Below are positions 50,799 to 60,579 of a stretch of 64,000 nucleotides of DNA, piece after piece; positions within the stretch are counted from its first letter, which is position 1, and the number at the start of each line of letters is the position of its first letter. Under the pieces are notes generated by a model that was not told the DNA's origin, did not search any database, and saw nothing but the letters and a program-made list of their open reading frames with translations. This stretch comes from Helicobacter apodemus. GTDB lineage: Bacteria > Campylobacterota > Campylobacteria > Campylobacterales > Helicobacteraceae. Both the position numbers and the translations under genes were made by a program. Location: contig NZ_JRPC02000011.1 of assembly GCF_000765745.2 (NCBI RefSeq), forward strand, positions 1 to 64,000, written 5' to 3'.

Positions 50799-51818
50799 CT
50801 AATCCAACAAAAAGAGTTCTAAGGGATATTTTTTGCCAACGCTTTTTAAATCCAAATAGGCACGAATCTTTAAAAACTCATTTTGGGGATAAGTATTTAA
50901 TCGCTCTTTAGCTTCATCAAGCATTTCTAAATCTAATAAAACATAAAAATACGCCATTTCAGCTTTCTCATCCTCATTTGCTAAGTTTTCAAATAAACTA
51001 ACCCATAAACCCGGCTCATAGCATTTTTTGATTTTTTGTGCTAAATGCAAATAGTCTTCTTTGGTATATTCTACTTCCTTGCAAAGTTTAGCAATTTCTT
51101 CATTATTAAGTTGGATTTTTTTAGCATAGCACATTCCAAGCATTGTATCGGCTAAATCTTTATTCATCTTTACTTCACTAAGAAAATGCTTAATATCCTT
51201 AGTAGCACCTTTATCAAGAATCTTCTTAAACGCTGCTTGCTTATATTCATTGTCAAAATGCGATTTTTTTAAAACCTCTAAAGCAAATTTTTCATCATTT
51301 TCAATTTGATTAAAAGTATTTTGACGCATAAAAGAGGAATTATTAGGGAGCGAGAAACGTTTAAGATTCACATCTTTTCCTTTCTTTAAATCTCCTAAAA
51401 TCTCTAAAAGCTCATCTAATCTGCTCTCACCACTTTTTGCTAACACTCCCTCTTTAACACCAAAAGTAAGATTATCAAGTAAAATAGAAAGCCTTTTATA
51501 GCAATCCATACTTGGTTGCTTAAGGGATACTTTCTTATCTAAGAGTTGATTTTCAATTTGTTCTAATAAAAGCTTATAATCATTTTTATATTTATTTTCT
51601 CTTCTCCACATCCGATATATACCACCAAGACGCAAACACACAATAATGATAAAAAACAATAAAACAGGAATAACAAACCAAATTGCTAAAGGTAATGTAA
51701 TAGTATATGGACTAAAAGGTATATGATAAGTATATCTCTCTCCACTTAAAGAATAAACATACAATCCCAAAAGCACAACAAAGACTAGCAAAGCTCCTAA
51801 ATAATATTTCCATTTCAT
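50799..51818 (-). CDS. Conserved-type membrane protein of unknown function
   Basis: A 339-residue protein. Two N-terminal membrane helices (YYLGALLVFVVLLGLYVYSL and LPLAIWFVIPVLLFFIIIVCLRLG) are followed by a long cytoplasmic helical domain with TPR-like character (FALEVLKKSHFDNEYKQAAFKKILDKG, FENLANEDEKAEMAYFYVLLDLEMLDEAKERLN). It overlaps the dksA stop by 4 bases. No named family recognised. The operon position suggests a housekeeping role. Confidence 0.8.
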   Translation of the reverse strand: MKWKYYLGALLVFVVLLGLYVYSLSGERYTYHIPFSPYTITLPLAIWFVIPVLLFFIIIVCLRLGGIYRMWRRENKYKNDYKLLLEQIENQLLDKKVSLKQPSMDCYKRLSILLDNLTFGVKEGVLAKSGESRLDELLEILGDLKKGKDVNLKRFSLPNNSSFMRQNTFNQIENDEKFALEVLKKSHFDNEYKQAAFKKILDKGATKDIKHFLSEVKMNKDLADTMLGMCYAKKIQLNNEEIAKLCKEVEYTKEDYLHLAQKIKKCYEPGLWVSLFENLANEDEKAEMAYFYVLLDLEMLDEAKERLNTYPQNEFLKIRAYLDLKSVGKKYPLELFLLD

Positions 51819-52174
51819 ACTTTATCCTTTAGATCTTTTTCAATAATTTCTCGGCATACTATACAATATTTTGCGTGGGGTTTTGCTTTTAATCTCCCAA
51901 GTGCTATATGTTCATTACACATTTCACAAATCCCATACACTCCATTTTCTATTTTTTCTAAAGCTATCTCAATATATTCTAATTCTTGACGATGCTTTTG
52001 AAAAATTGACTTCTCTAAAGTATTTTCTGCACTCATTGTTGCATAATCCGCTTCATCTCCTTTTATATTACGCATTTGTTCGACATTGCTTTGGTGTTGA
52101 GCATTATGCTCCAAAATCGCATTCTTCTTAGCCAACAAAACCTTTTTAAAACCCTCTAACTTATCCTGATGCAT
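51815..52174 (-). CDS. dksA: DksA/TraR-type zinc-finger protein
   Basis: 119 residues from the ATG at 52174 (AAAGGGAG in front); the longer GTG start at 52189 would contain that site. A coiled-coil hairpin with DEADYATMSAEN is followed by the four-cysteine finger ICEMCNEHIALGRLKAKPHAKYCIVC. It binds the secondary channel of RNA polymerase and adjusts transcription with ppGpp. Between rlmH and the membrane protein gene. Confidence 0.9.
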   Translation of the reverse strand: MHQDKLEGFKKVLLAKKNAILEHNAQHQSNVEQMRNIKGDEADYATMSAENTLEKSIFQKHRQELEYIEIALEKIENGVYGICEMCNEHIALGRLKAKPHAKYCIVCREIIEKDLKDKV

Positions 52175-52185
52175 AACTCTCCCTT

Positions 52186-52647
52186 TCACTTATGATAAGG
52201 ATGATTGTTTAACAAACAAAAACCCCGATAAATTTGTTCACTCAATACAATTCTTGCTATACTATGACTAAAAGTTAATGATGATAAAGAAACGCATAAA
52301 TCACACTCGTGTAAAAACCCCTGTTCTAATCCATAAGCCCCTCCAATAAAAAATACAATCTCTGCCTTATCTTTTAATATTTCAGCAAACCCAAAGGTAT
52401 CTAGGCTTCTCCCCTCTGGAGTGAGTGCAACCTTATAAGAAGTTTCTTTAAAAACTTTAAGAAATGCTTGTGTATAAGCCCTTTTTGCTTCTATTCCATT
52501 ATTTTTTTGACCATCCTTAATGTTTTTGCAAAACATATTCACAAATTCCATTTTGACTCTAAAATAAGAGACTAGACGTTTATACTCTTCACAAAGATGA
52601 TTGCTTAGAGCATCTTTTGCAATATAATAAACTATTACCTTAATCAA
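52186..52647 (-). CDS. rlmH: 23S rRNA pseudouridine-1915 N3-methyltransferase RlmH
   Basis: A 153-residue SPOUT enzyme. VALTPEGRSLDTFGFAEIL, VFFIGGAYGLEQGFLHECDLCVSLSSLTFSHSIARIVLSEQIYRGFCLLNNHPYHK are the RlmH hallmarks (trefoil-knot SAM site and YH tail). Full length. Overlaps accD by 4 bases. Confidence 0.95.
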   Translation of the reverse strand: MIKVIVYYIAKDALSNHLCEEYKRLVSYFRVKMEFVNMFCKNIKDGQKNNGIEAKRAYTQAFLKVFKETSYKVALTPEGRSLDTFGFAEILKDKAEIVFFIGGAYGLEQGFLHECDLCVSLSSLTFSHSIARIVLSEQIYRGFCLLNNHPYHK

Positions 52648-53492
52648 GGATTCACTTTAAAATATTCTAAAAGCTGTGCAAGGGTGCTTTTCATCTCTTT
52701 GCGTTGTACTATCATATCAATCAATCCGTGTTCTAACAAAAACTCCGCGGTTTGGAATCTTGGCGGTAAATCCTCCCCAATAGTCTGCTTAATCACTCTA
52801 GCACCAGCAAATCCTATCATTGCTCCAGGCTCTGCCATAATAATATCACCCAAAAAGGCAAAAGAAGCACTAACACCCCCCATTGTAGGATCACTAAGTA
52901 TAGAGATAAAAGGCAATCTCTCTGCACTTAAAGCATTAAGGGCTGTAGAAGTCTTTGCCATTTGCATTAAAGAATAGGTAGATTCTTGCATTCTAGCTCC
53001 ACCACTTGCACTTATGATAATTAAAGGGAATTTTTTAGCAATAGCACGATTAATAGCACGCACGATCTTTTCACCCTCTACAGAGGCTAAAGATCCCCCC
53101 ATAAAGTTAAAATCAAACAAAACTAATTCAACTTCTATTCCTTCAATTTTGCACTCACCGCTAACAATAGAACTGGGTCGCCCACATTTTTTTTGGTATT
53201 CCTCAATCCGTTTTTTATAGCTTTTTTTATCAACAAATTTCAAAGGATCATTAGGGGATAATTCTTTATCATATTCGATAAAGCTACCTTCATCACAAAG
53301 CAAAGCGATTCTATCATCAAGGCTAATTCTCATATGGAAATTACACTTTGGGCAAGTATGGAATTGCAATACTACCTCCTTATAATAGGTGAGTGCATTA
53401 CAACTAGGACATTTCACCCAATGACTAGGGGCTTCTTGGGGAGTAGCTCTTTCATCTTTCGTAAAATTTTTAAAAAAATCCGCAAATCCCAC
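52644..53492 (-). CDS. accD: Acetyl-CoA carboxylase carboxyltransferase subunit beta
   Basis: A 282-residue protein. N-terminal zinc ribbon (KCPSCNALTYYKEV...HTCPKCNFHMRIS), then the carboxyltransferase core: DFNFMGGSLASVEGEKIVRAINRAIAKKFPLIIISASGGARMQE, LSDPTMGGVSASFAFLGDIIMAEPGAMIGFAGARVI. Makes malonyl-CoA with AccA. First gene of the leftward housekeeping operon. Confidence 0.97.
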   Translation of the reverse strand: MGFADFFKNFTKDERATPQEAPSHWVKCPSCNALTYYKEVVLQFHTCPKCNFHMRISLDDRIALLCDEGSFIEYDKELSPNDPLKFVDKKSYKKRIEEYQKKCGRPSSIVSGECKIEGIEVELVLFDFNFMGGSLASVEGEKIVRAINRAIAKKFPLIIISASGGARMQESTYSLMQMAKTSTALNALSAERLPFISILSDPTMGGVSASFAFLGDIIMAEPGAMIGFAGARVIKQTIGEDLPPRFQTAEFLLEHGLIDMIVQRKEMKSTLAQLLEYFKVNP

Positions 53493-53625
53493 TTACACTC
53501 CTTGCACAACATACTAAAGCCCTAATCATAATATATTTTTTTTTAATATTGATTAAAATCAAGGAGACTTTATTACGCCATTCACTCTATTTATCTTTAT
53601 GTAATCAGGATTTAATCCACCTCCT

Positions 53626-53679
53626 CACAAATCCTAAGAAACTTTTGGAAATATTATCAAGAGTTTCTTAGGATTTGTG
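53626..53679. repeat. 18-bp inverted repeat, relic of a DUF2972-type gene 3' end
   Basis: CACAAATCCTAAGAAACT (53626-53643) and its reverse complement (53662-53679) flank an 18-bp spacer. Bases 53647-53679 are identical to 55919-55951 inside the end of the downstream gene. It suggests an earlier duplicate lost by recombination. Confidence 0.75.
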
Positions 53680-53700
53680 CTGATGCTAATATTACCTAAT

Positions 53701-53724
53701 CCCCCCCCCATTATCTGCTATAAT
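53701..53724 (+). promoter_or_regulatory. Promoter with C9 tract in the spacer
   Basis: C9 at 53701-53709 ends 9 bases before TATAAT (53719-53724). If this box is used, the tract lies in the -35/-10 spacer, and slippage would change promoter strength. The promoter would serve the phase-variable gene at 53894. Confidence 0.45.
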
Positions 53725-53893
53725 AATTTCTTTATTTTTATAGTTTATGTTTAAGATTAATTGACTTTTATCTTCTAAAAGAGAATCTTTATTCAAAGAA
53801 AGCAATGAAGCTAAAATAAACTAAAGCAATTAAAGAAAACATTAATGATGAATAACAAAATTAATAAACATCTTAACAATAAGGAATCCTTGA

Positions 53894-55971
53894 ATGTCTC
53901 ACTCTAACCCTAACTTTAATCCAAACAGCCCCAATCCCTATAAAGATTCCCCCCTTAATTCTTTTAACCTTTCCTTTAGAATAAAAAACCATTTAGCATA
54001 CCAATTAGGTTCTAAACTTATAGATTACGATAAACAAAGAAAGCAACACTTAATGCTAAAGAATAGCAATAATCCTTTCCTTAACCTCTATAACTTTATA
54101 AGAGGGGGGGGGGGGAAATATCTTTATTAATTTGCCTTTATAAAATAAAGCAAAGACATAAAACTAATACAAGATTCTACAACCAAGCCCTTGAGGTATT
54201 CCCACAACTTAAAAATCCTCCGCTTTCTTCCTATCCTGCTTTAGAGGTTATAAAACTTAAAAATCATCTTTCTTATAAATTAGGAGAAGCTTTTATCTTA
54301 GCTAATAAAACTTGGTATAAGGGAGGATATTTAAAACTCTACACTAATCTTAAAAAAGCCAAAGAAGACTATAAAATCTTTCAAAAACAAAAAGCTTTTT
54401 TAGAAACTTATGCTTCTATCTTTAATACTATTCCGCTTAAAAAATTAGAAATACTCATCAAAGATTTACAAACTAATCCTTATCCTTTAGAAAGATTAGA
54501 ACTTATTATTGCAAAGGCTAGGGCTATTAACTTTGAAGTGTTATTTTCTAAACATTTAGATTTTCTTTTAAACCATTCTCAAATTATTTTAGAATGGTTA
54601 GAATCTAAAGAATTTAAAGAACAATATATAAAGACTAATCATCCTTATCCCCCTTTACTTAATCCTAAGAGATTATATAAGAAAGAAAGCATAGAAGTAA
54701 AATCTCAAAGAGAGGATAAGGAGAGTAAAGAAGAGCTAAGTAAGCAACAAGGAGATAATATACAAGAGAATTTAAAGCCTTATGCAAACTTAAGTTATGA
54801 GAGTATTCCTGCTTCCCTTGCTTGGGATTTGAATTTGCCATTGCCCGCTACATTTTTGTGGATTACACCACATGGTGCTGGGGCTACCGCTTTTTATAGG
54901 TACCTCATTAGATGTTGTGGGGTTTCGTGTATCTTGCCTAGGATTGAATTAGATGGGAAAGGAAAATATTGTAATAACTATAGACCTATCAACAATGGAG
55001 AGGCTCAAGTAATTAGTATTTCTGAATTTGTCTATACAAAAGATTATGATAAATATTTATCATTATTTAATCAAAATTTACCTATCGTCTTTACTATAAG
55101 AGATCCAATAGGATTGATTAAGCATGTTTATGGGAGAGATGCTAGAGGCTTCTTTGCTGCAAATAAAAGAAATAGAACCAAATTTAATTTGACTCATAAT
55201 TGGCATAATTACTCAGATTTTTTGAAACCAAGCAAGAGAAGTATGTATGATGATGACTTTAGATATATGAAACGTTTTTGTTTTATTTATAGTGCATTGA
55301 TAAAATATTTTAATACTCGTAACATTTATTATATTGATATGAGTGAGATAAGCCAACAAAGAGCATTTGAAACTATGACTAATTTAGCTCATAAATTTGG
55401 ATTTAATCCACCAAGCGAAGAAAGTAAGATGATTTTTAAGATGAAAGAATTTAGAGGATATATTAGGTATTTGCTCCCCTTAAGATTATATGCAAACAAA
55501 GCAGATATTCCAAATTTATTTAAAAAAGATCAAGAAAATAAGGAAAATTTTTTAATTGATGAAAAAAATAGTGTGGTTTTAACCCTTAATCGCCTACAAA
55601 ATGATAAAAATGTTATTAATATTTTGCCCCAAATTATCCAAAATGATTTGTGTAATGATATGGGGGTTTATGTGAGTAAAGAACATTTAGAAATTTTAGA
55701 AAATGATAAAGAATTTTATAGTGCTACAAAAGAGTATTTAAAAGACTTTTGTGAGGCTATTAAAGAAGAGCTTGATAGGACAGAGGAGATGATGCTAAAA
55801 GAAAAGGATGTTTTGGAATATTTGAGAGATAATACAAAAGTAAAAGAAAATCTAAAGGCTATTTTGGATGAGGAGTTAATGCATATTAAGGAAGTAAGAC
55901 CTGATATTGTAAAGTCTTGGAAATATTATCAAGAGTTTCTTAGGATTTGTGAGGGAGAGGAGGAATGTTAG
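53894..55971 (+). CDS. Phase-variable DUF2972/sulfotransferase-like protein, out of frame at G12
   Basis: Read as one gene split by a G12 tract at 54104-54115. The first 74 codons (to the stop at 54130) and the long second part (open from the tract to 55971) are in different frames. With 10 or 13 Gs they join into about 691-692 residues. The second part has SYESIPASLAWDLNLPLPATFLW, PHGAGATAFYRYLIRCCG (like a PAPS-binding loop) and VFTIRDPIGLIKHVYGRD (like the 3'-phosphate motif), suggesting a sulfotransferase-like fold. The PAYLAW/LPLP region fits Campylobacterales DUF2972 proteins from surface-glycan loci. Substrate unknown. OFF in this sequence. Confidence 0.75.
54104..54115 (+). repeat. 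G12 homopolymer (phase-variation tract)
   Basis: Twelve Gs within the coding region of the DUF2972-like gene. N=10 or 13 gives the full-length frame; 12 gives a stop at 54130. Confidence 0.95.
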
Positions 55972-55995
55972 GGTGAAGGTGTTAGAGAATTTCGG

Positions 55996-56001
55996 TATAA
56001 T
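55996..56001 (+). promoter_or_regulatory. TATAAT box upstream of the glutamine-kinase operon
   Basis: TATAAT 71 bases before the ATG at 56072, in the gap after the DUF2972-like gene. It would start an operon of at least six overlapping genes to 62161. Confidence 0.55.
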
Positions 56002-56071
56002 TTGCACTTAAATTTGTATGCAGTCTTAGTGATTAAATTCCTTAAAGATTAACAAAAGTTAAAGGATAGTA

Positions 56072-58390
56072 ATGGCGTTAAAATTTCTTTCTAAAGCACA
56101 GAATCTTAAGCAGCTAAAGCCTCTTTTAAAGAGTGCGGAAATTTTGCCCTTAGTTATTACTAAAGCTAAAGATAGGCAAAAGGCTCTTTTAGCAATACAA
56201 TCTTTAGGGAGTGAATATGTTATCATAAGGAGTTCTTCTTGTAATGAGGATAGTCAAGAATGTTCTAATGCGGGGGCTTTTTTAAGTCTTGCAAATATCA
56301 AAAATGAAGAATCTTCTTTGCTTAAGGCTTTAGATGAAGTAGCGGATTCTATGCCTAATGATGAGGATGAGATCCTCATTCAACCTATGCTTAAGAGTAT
56401 TACACTTTGTGGAGTGGGGTTTAGTGTCGATAAAGAAAATTTTTCGCCTTATTTTTGCTTGCAATATGACAAAAGTGGCTCTAGCAGTGGTATTACTGAT
56501 GGCACTTCTAAAGAGGTAGTAAGTTTTTTTCATTATCGTTTTGTAGAGTGCAAGAATCCACAAATGCAAAAAATTATCGCTTTGATTTTAGAGCTTGAAT
56601 CTTTGTTTGAATGCAATTATTTGGATGTTGAATTTGCTATGACTAAAGAGGATAAGCTTTATTGTCTGCAAGTGCGTCCGCTTGTGATGAAAGATAAAAT
56701 TAACCTCTATGAATTTGTTCCTTTAGAAGCTTTAAAACGACTTCAAAAACGTTTTATAAATCTACAAAAACCTGCTCTTGATGTTTATGGAGAGAGGGCT
56801 ATTTTTGGCGTTATGCCTGATTGGAATCCCGCTGAAATTATTGGGCTTAGACCTAAACGATTAGCTTTGAGTTTGTATAAAGAAATTATTACCGATAATA
56901 TTTGGGCTTATCAAAGGGATAATTATGGTTATCTAAATCTCCGCTCTCATCCTCTAATGCACTCTTTTTTGGGTATTCCTTATATTGATGTGCGGTTATC
57001 TTTTAATTCCTTTATTCCTAAAAGTTTAGATAAAAAAATTACTAAAAAGCTTGTAGATTATTATTTGCAATCTTTAACAACAAGCCCCCATTTGCACGAT
57101 AAAATAGAATTTGGTGTTGTTTTTTCTTGTTATGATCTTAATACCCCTAAAAAACTTCAAAAATTACTTGACTTTGGGTTTAATGAAAATGAAATTAAAA
57201 GGTTGGAATTTTCCCTTTTAGAGCTTACAAATTCTATTATTAAGCACAAAAAAGGACTTTATTTAAAAGATATTAAAAAAATTAAACGATTAAAGGCTTA
57301 TTATGAGGAAATAAAAGAATCTTCTTTGCCACTTATTGATAAGATTTATTGGCTTATTGAGGAGTGTAAGAGGTATGGGACGCTTCCTTTTGCTGGAGTT
57401 GCTAGAGCGGGATTTGTAGCGGTATCTATGCTAAATTCTTTGGTAGAGATTGGAATTTTTACCCCTGCTTTAAAGGAGAGTTTTTTAAACTCTTTAAAGA
57501 GTGTAAGTAAGCAATTAAGTGAAGCCACAAAGAATCTTAATGAAACCAATAAAGAAGAGTTTTTAAGAGAGTTTGGGCATTTAAGGGCGGGGACTTATAA
57601 TATCCTCTCTCCACGTTATGATGAAGCTTTTTTGGATTATTTTAATGATGTTTTAAAGGTGCAAGTTGAAAAACAAAGTGTGATTGAAGAGACATTTTGC
57701 TTGAATGATAAGCAGAAAAAAGAGCTTGATAATATGCTTTGTGAAAATGGTTTGGAAGTTAATGCAGAGGAGTTTTTGAAGTTTTTGCGTTTGGCTATTG
57801 AAGGTAGGGAATATGCGAAATTTGAATTTACTAAATTATTATCCCTTGTGCTAGTGTATATTGGAGAGCTTGGGGAGTATTATGGGATTAGTAAGGAGGA
57901 TATAGCACATTTAGATATAAAAAATATTTTATCTCTATATTCCTCGCTTTATTCTAAGAATCCAAGAGAGAGATTTTTAGATGAGATAGAGCGGCATAAG
58001 GAGGAATATAAGATTACTCAAGCCCTTAAGCTTCCTTCCTTGCTTTGTAATGATGAGGAAATTTTTAGTTTTTTTAGTAGTGGAGCGGTGGCAAATTTCA
58101 TTACCCAAAAAAGTATTACCGCCTTTGTCGCTTTAGAAAAGCAAAAGGATATAAAGGGGAAAATCGTGCTTATTTATGCCGCAGATCCCGGATATGATTA
58201 TTTATTTGCTAAAGAGATTGCGGGGTTTATTACTTGTTATGGTGGGGCTAATTCTCATATGGCAATTCGGGCATCAGAGATTGGATTACCCGCAGCTATT
58301 GGGGTAGGGGAAGAGGCTTTTAATCAATACTTACAAAGTAAGAAATTGACCTTAGATTGTCAAAGTGGGCAGATTTTATGTCTTTTATAG
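56072..58390 (+). CDS. L-glutamine kinase-like protein (Cj1418 type)
   Basis: A 772-residue protein of the PEP-synthase/PPDK fold. The N-terminal ATP-grasp-like part includes [39 protein letters not shown] and [25 protein letters not shown]. The C-terminal phosphohistidine domain has [25 protein letters not shown], with the phosphorylated His at about 729. Length, fold and neighbours match Campylobacter jejuni Cj1418, shown to phosphorylate the amide of L-glutamine as the first step to O-methyl phosphoramidate on capsule. The same activity is inferred here. Overlaps the next gene by 13 bases. Confidence 0.82.
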   Translation: MALKFLSKAQNLKQLKPLLKSAEILPLVITKAKDRQKALLAIQSLGSEYVIIRSSSCNEDSQECSNAGAFLSLANIKNEESSLLKALDEVADSMPNDEDEILIQPMLKSITLCGVGFSVDKENFSPYFCLQYDKSGSSSGITDGTSKEVVSFFHYRFVECKNPQMQKIIALILELESLFECNYLDVEFAMTKEDKLYCLQVRPLVMKDKINLYEFVPLEALKRLQKRFINLQKPALDVYGERAIFGVMPDWNPAEIIGLRPKRLALSLYKEIITDNIWAYQRDNYGYLNLRSHPLMHSFLGIPYIDVRLSFNSFIPKSLDKKITKKLVDYYLQSLTTSPHLHDKIEFGVVFSCYDLNTPKKLQKLLDFGFNENEIKRLEFSLLELTNSIIKHKKGLYLKDIKKIKRLKAYYEEIKESSLPLIDKIYWLIEECKRYGTLPFAGVARAGFVAVSMLNSLVEIGIFTPALKESFLNSLKSVSKQLSEATKNLNETNKEEFLREFGHLRAGTYNILSPRYDEAFLDYFNDVLKVQVEKQSVIEETFCLNDKQKKELDNMLCENGLEVNAEEFLKFLRLAIEGREYAKFEFTKLLSLVLVYIGELGEYYGISKEDIAHLDIKNILSLYSSLYSKNPRERFLDEIERHKEEYKITQALKLPSLLCNDEEIFSFFSSGAVANFITQKSITAFVALEKQKDIKGKIVLIYAADPGYDYLFAKEIAGFITCYGGANSHMAIRASEIGLPAAIGVGEEAFNQYLQSKKLTLDCQSGQILCLL

Positions 58391-58992
58391 GGATCTCTCA
58401 ACGCTTACTTGAAAATACCGATTATGTTGAAATAAGGGAGGCTTTGAGTTTAGAGTGGGGGGAGTTTTTTAATAAGTATTTATTGGGGTATTTACCCCTA
58501 CCTCTAGATTACAACATAGATTTTTGTCGATATATTCCCTCTATAAAAGCGGTGATTTTAAGTGGGGGGAATGATTTATCTATGCTTAACCAAAATCCTC
58601 TTTGTCAAATGCGTGATATTTATGAGCGTAAGATTATTGAAGTTTGTATGCAATATAATATTCCACTTTTGGGTATTTGTCGTGGGGCACAGATGATTGC
58701 TAGTTATTTTCATTCGCATTTGCAAAAGGTGCTTTGCCATATAGGGGAGCATAATATTACAGAAATTAGCACTAAGCGGCAGTTTTGGGTTAATTCCTTT
58801 CATAATTATGGGATTAGGGTGTTAGGGGAGGAATTAGAGGCTTTAAGCCTAGCAGAGGATGAGAGCATAGAATCTTTTAGGCATAGGAGATTGCACCTCT
58901 ATGGTATAATGTGGCATATAGAGCGTAAAGGAGGAATGGATGGGGATAATACTTTTTATCAATGGAAAGATTCTTTTAAAGGGGAGATATGA
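58378..58992 (+). CDS. Class I glutamine amidotransferase, gamma-glutamyl-CDP-amidate hydrolase-like (Cj1417 type)
   Basis: About 204 residues from the ATG at 58378 ([13 protein letters not shown]); the longer frame from 58357 lies in the kinase gene. Nucleophile in [15 protein letters not shown] (Cys 101), and His 180/Glu 182 in [10 protein letters not shown]. In C. jejuni, Cj1417 cleaves gamma-glutamyl-CDP-amidate to glutamate and CDP-amidate. Position directly after the kinase supports that reaction. Overlaps the next gene by 4 bases. Confidence 0.82.
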   Translation: MSFIGISQRLLENTDYVEIREALSLEWGEFFNKYLLGYLPLPLDYNIDFCRYIPSIKAVILSGGNDLSMLNQNPLCQMRDIYERKIIEVCMQYNIPLLGICRGAQMIASYFHSHLQKVLCHIGEHNITEISTKRQFWVNSFHNYGIRVLGEELEALSLAEDESIESFRHRRLHLYGIMWHIERKGGMDGDNTFYQWKDSFKGEI

Positions 58993-59472
58993 AAGTAGTT
59001 TATGCACCAAGTTTTAGGGGTTCTATGGATGATTTGCATACAAATGTGGTTTGTGGGTTTGAAATTGGGGTTTTAGAGAGATTATGCGAGATTGTCGGGG
59101 ATAAAGGCGAAGTTCTCTATCTCCCACATACACAGGTGCCAAAGACTTATCATACAACAATCTTAGAATCTCTTGAGGGTTGTCCTATTTCCCACATTAA
59201 CCAAATGCAAAAGGCAAAAGATACGGATGTATTTAGTGAGTGATTTTAGCAATCGTATTTTTGAATATTCTTTGAGTTTTGCTAAACCAAGCATTGTGTT
59301 TTTAAGTGGTATTACCGGGATTAGTTTTAATCAAGATAAATTTTATAAACTTTTGCAAGATTGTGCTTATTTTGCTTTTAGTTTGAAAGACTTAAAAGAT
59401 ATTTGCAAAACTTTAGATTTTAAAGCTAAGACAAGAGAGATAGAGAGCTTTTTACAGAGGGATTTCTTATGA
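58989..59472 (+). pseudogene. Frameshifted glycerophosphotransferase-like fragment
   Basis: The first part (58989-59243: [20 protein letters not shown]...) and second part (to 59472: LVSDFSNRIFEYSLSFAKPSIVFLSG) join near 59225-59235, where a two-base loss or one-base gain shifts the frame. The second part resembles the SDYSS..Y.FAL...PSFFY motif of the next protein (CDP-glycerol glycerophosphotransferase C-terminal domain). A complete product would have about 160 residues, only half of the family. Dead or split gene. Confidence 0.6.
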
Positions 59473-60579
59473 ATATACAAGAGCAAATTAACGCCTTTAT
59501 CTCTCAAACTACCTCTAAGATTCAATCCTATTTGAGTAATGAGAGAAAAAATATTTTAGTGATTGCCTATTACCCTACTTATCGCAAACATTTTGGGGAT
59601 TTAATTAAAAAATTAAAGCAAGATTACAATGTGATTACTATCGTAGATAGAATCTTAAATGATGAGTTTGAAAGCAGCGGAAATGCGAATGTTTTGTTTC
59701 CTTGGAGGCTTGTTGAAAATGGAGAGATTTATTATTTAAATGCAGAGATTCCTAATATTGATTTGATTTTAACAGCTGATCAAGTCGGATATGAGGAGGG
59801 TAGGATTGATAGGGAGTTTTTGAGTAAGAGTGCTAAACGCATTTATTTTCCTCATAGTCTCATAGAGGCTACCGGGAATCCTCTTGTTGTTGATTATATC
59901 CTCTCTCCTATAAGCATTACAACACATGCTTATAAGAAGCATAAAAAAGGTGCGAAAATCTTAAATGCAGGTTACCCTAAATTTGATAAATCTTTAGAGG
60001 AATATCACGAAACACTCTTAAATACTATTACTTATGCACCGTTCTTGCGTTATGTGGATGAGAGTAATAATGTTTATGTGAATCTCTTTATAGGTTATGA
60101 AAATAATTTGGTGGAATGGTTATTAGAAAATACCCATTACCAAATATCTTATCGCGCACATCCTTTGAATGTCTATGCTAATCACGGATATTATCAGCTT
60201 ATCAAAGAGAATTGGAGGAATGAGGAGAGGGTAAGCTTTGATGAGGCATTAGGGAGTGGGTTTTATAATTTTAGTGATTTTGTGCTAAGTGATTATTCTA
60301 GCAGTGCTTATACTTTTGCTTTAACGACTCTTAAACCTTCCTTTTTTTATAAACCCCATAAAACCAATTCTAATCTTGAAAAATATATCCCTTATGTCTG
60401 CGGGGGGGGGGGGATATGCTAGGAGATTAAAGGAATTAAAGAGTCAAATAGAAACTTGTGATTTCTCTAAAATGCGTTTAAAGATTGAAAATTTTAGAGA
60501 AGAGATTGTGTTTAACATCGGCAAATCCGAAAATTATATTTTAGAATCCATAGAGGATATTTTGAAAGGAAAAACATGA
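59469..60579 (+). CDS. Phase-variable CDP-glycerol glycerophosphotransferase-like protein, out of frame at G12
   Basis: The first frame (317 residues, to 60422) contains ILVIAYYPTYRKHFGDLIKKL, KRIYFPHSLIEATGNPLVVDYI, ISYRAHPLNVYANHGYYQLI and VLSDYSSSAYTFALTTLKPSFFY, typical of GT-B glycerophosphotransferases (TagF/TagB type). It is cut off by the G12 tract at 60402-60413. With 11 or 14 Gs it continues through RRLKELKSQIETCDFSKM to 60579 (about 369 residues). Would add a phosphate-linked unit to a surface glycan. OFF in this sequence. Overlaps the previous stop and the next start by 4 bases. Confidence 0.8.
60402..60413 (+). repeat. G12 homopolymer (phase-variation tract)
   Basis: Twelve Gs near the 3' end of the glycerophosphotransferase-like gene. 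In frame at 11 or 14; at 12 a stop follows at 60420-60422. Confidence 0.95.

Larger units (their letters stand above)
53493..53893. other. Intergenic region with a gene relic, C9 tract and promoter
   Basis: About 400 bases. It contains the relic of a DUF2972-type gene end folded into an 18-bp inverted repeat (53626-53679), a C9 run (53701-53709) and a TATAAT box (53719-53724). No intact gene. Confidence 0.6.

Noticed and set aside
53894-54130. Separate 78-residue gene
   Set aside because: It ends just after a G12 tract, and the downstream frame is open up to the tract. It is the N-terminus of the phase-variable gene.
56072-58390. Ordinary phosphoenolpyruvate synthase
   Set aside because: The fold is shared, but the C-terminal PEP-binding TIM barrel of PEP synthase is not evident, and the neighbours match Cj1416-Cj1417. 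Glutamine kinase fits better.
60376-60579. Separate 67-residue gene after the second G12 tract
   Set aside because: It begins inside the preceding gene with no RBS and is its C-terminus in the alternate frame.
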